A DNA stretch of 7,115 nucleotides from Actinomycetes bacterium (GTDB lineage: Bacteria; Actinomycetota; Actinomycetes; Prado026), in NCBI GenBank assembly GCA_025455945.1, contig JALOLN010000103.1, positions 1-7,115 of the forward strand, in the 5' to 3' direction. Under the pieces are notes generated by a model that was not told the DNA's origin, searched no databases, and was given only the letters and a program-made list of their open reading frames with translations. The translations under genes and the position numbers were made by a program. Positions 6,454-7,115 of this stretch are shown piece by piece. How positions within the stretch are numbered: the stretch's first letter is position 1; each line of letters opens with the position of its first letter.

Positions 6454-7112
6454 GTCCGGCCGCCGTGGCGCAGGCCGAGCCGCACCAGCGCGGTCTCGAG
6501 GTCGCGGACGTCGAGCCCGGCCCGGTCGGCCAGCCGGGCCAGGTCCGCGACGGTCGGTGGTCGGCCGCCGAGGCCCAGGTCGGCGGCGGCCCGCCCAGTG
6601 CGGTCGTCGAGCGGCGGCTGTGCCCCCGGCCAGACCCCCCGCAGCTCGCGCAGGAACGCCCGAACGGTGACCGGCCCCCAGCCCGGCAGCGCGTCGAGGG
6701 CGGCGACGAGCTCGCCCGGGTCGGTCGTCGTCCGGCCGAGCGCGGGGATCCCGCGGGGGTGGTGCGCGGCGACGGCGGCCGCCAGGTCGAGCAGCCGGCT
6801 GGCGGTGCGGAAGTCGTAGCGGGCGTAGCCGCCCCGGTCGAGCAGGGCGACCAGGTCGTCCCAGGTGCGCCGTCCGGCGTCGCCGACGGTGGCGACGCCG
6901 GCCGCGTCGAGCACCCGGTAGGTGCGGACGGCGACGGCGGCGCTGATCCGGGTGCCGAACAAGGTGGCGGCGAGGAACCAGCGGTCGACGTCGTGGTCAC
7001 CGGCGTCCACGTCGATGCCGGCCTCGACGGAGAAGCGTCCCCCGACCGCCGCCACCAGCTCCCGCGCGGCGGTCACGTCGCTGCCGTCGCTGCCGTCGCC
7101 CCGGCCGACCAC
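6450..7112 (-). CDS. HhH-GPD-like (DNA glycosylase superfamily) protein, start uncertain
   Basis: The protein has no close match I can name, but its plan is that of helix-hairpin-helix DNA glycosylases. It has an N-terminal helical part (DRWFLAATLFGTRISAAVAV, 43-62), more helices, the hairpin LPGWGPVTVRAFL (142-154), and PPLDDRTGRAA, where Asp169 aligns with the catalytic Asp of the VDTHV block in endonuclease III. The Lys used by bifunctional enzymes (in LPGVGRK) is Val148. There are no cysteines, hence no iron-sulfur cluster. If active it would be a simple glycosylase. A GTG at 7112 is the first start in view; a GTG at 7076 (codon 13) also fits, and the gene may extend past the edge. Its TGA overlaps the rtcB ATG by four bases, so the two form one operon. 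Confidence 0.7.
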   Translation of the reverse strand: MVGRGDGSDGSDVTAARELVAAVGGRFSVEAGIDVDAGDHDVDRWFLAATLFGTRISAAVAVRTYRVLDAAGVATVGDAGRRTWDDLVALLDRGGYARYDFRTASRLLDLAAAVAAHHPRGIPALGRTTTDPGELVAALDALPGWGPVTVRAFLRELRGVWPGAQPPLDDRTGRAAADLGLGGRPPTVADLARLADRAGLDVRDLETALVRLGLRHGGRT

Positions 7113-7115
7113 CGG

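Overview
The window is very GC-rich, with strong third-position G/C bias, GTG starts and few AT-rich signals. This fits a high-GC actinomycete. The mix of genes and proteins recalls Geodermatophilaceae-type organisms, but the genus is only a guess. Seven genes fill almost all of the sequence. No RNA gene, CRISPR array or insertion sequence is visible, and no gene-free stretch exceeds about 110 bases.

Layout. The left third (minus strand) holds an exported S8 (subtilisin-like) serine protease. Its C-terminal cell-wall-binding (CWB2) repeats have been thrown out of frame by an apparent 19-base deletion, and the gene runs off the left edge. Upstream of it, on the same strand, is a small two-helix membrane protein with a DUF3592-like soluble tail. 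A 109-base divergent intergenic region follows, with a convincing promoter for a leaderless DUF1801-family gene on the plus strand. Next on the plus strand are a fused phosphoribosyltransferase-alpha/beta hydrolase gene and, 10 bases later, an archease gene. The right third (minus strand) carries rtcB, encoding the RNA ligase that archease activates. It converges on the archease gene with only 15 bases between the stop codons. rtcB overlaps by four bases the end of an upstream gene whose product resembles HhH-GPD DNA glycosylases.

How the genes fit together. The coherent core is an RNA-repair neighbourhood: RtcB ligase, its cofactor archease, and the phosphoribosyltransferase-hydrolase fusion that sits with archease. 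From memory, the closest parallels in Mycobacterium tuberculosis are Rv0571c (fusion), Rv2630 (archease-like) and Rv2631 (RtcB). These lie in separate places there but all belong to the DosR hypoxia/dormancy regulon. Finding them side by side here suggests a shared stress function, which is inference. The unusual features are the convergent archease/rtcB layout with an inverted repeat spanning both stop codons, the coupling of rtcB to a DNA-glycosylase-like gene, and the broken cell-wall-anchor region of the protease.
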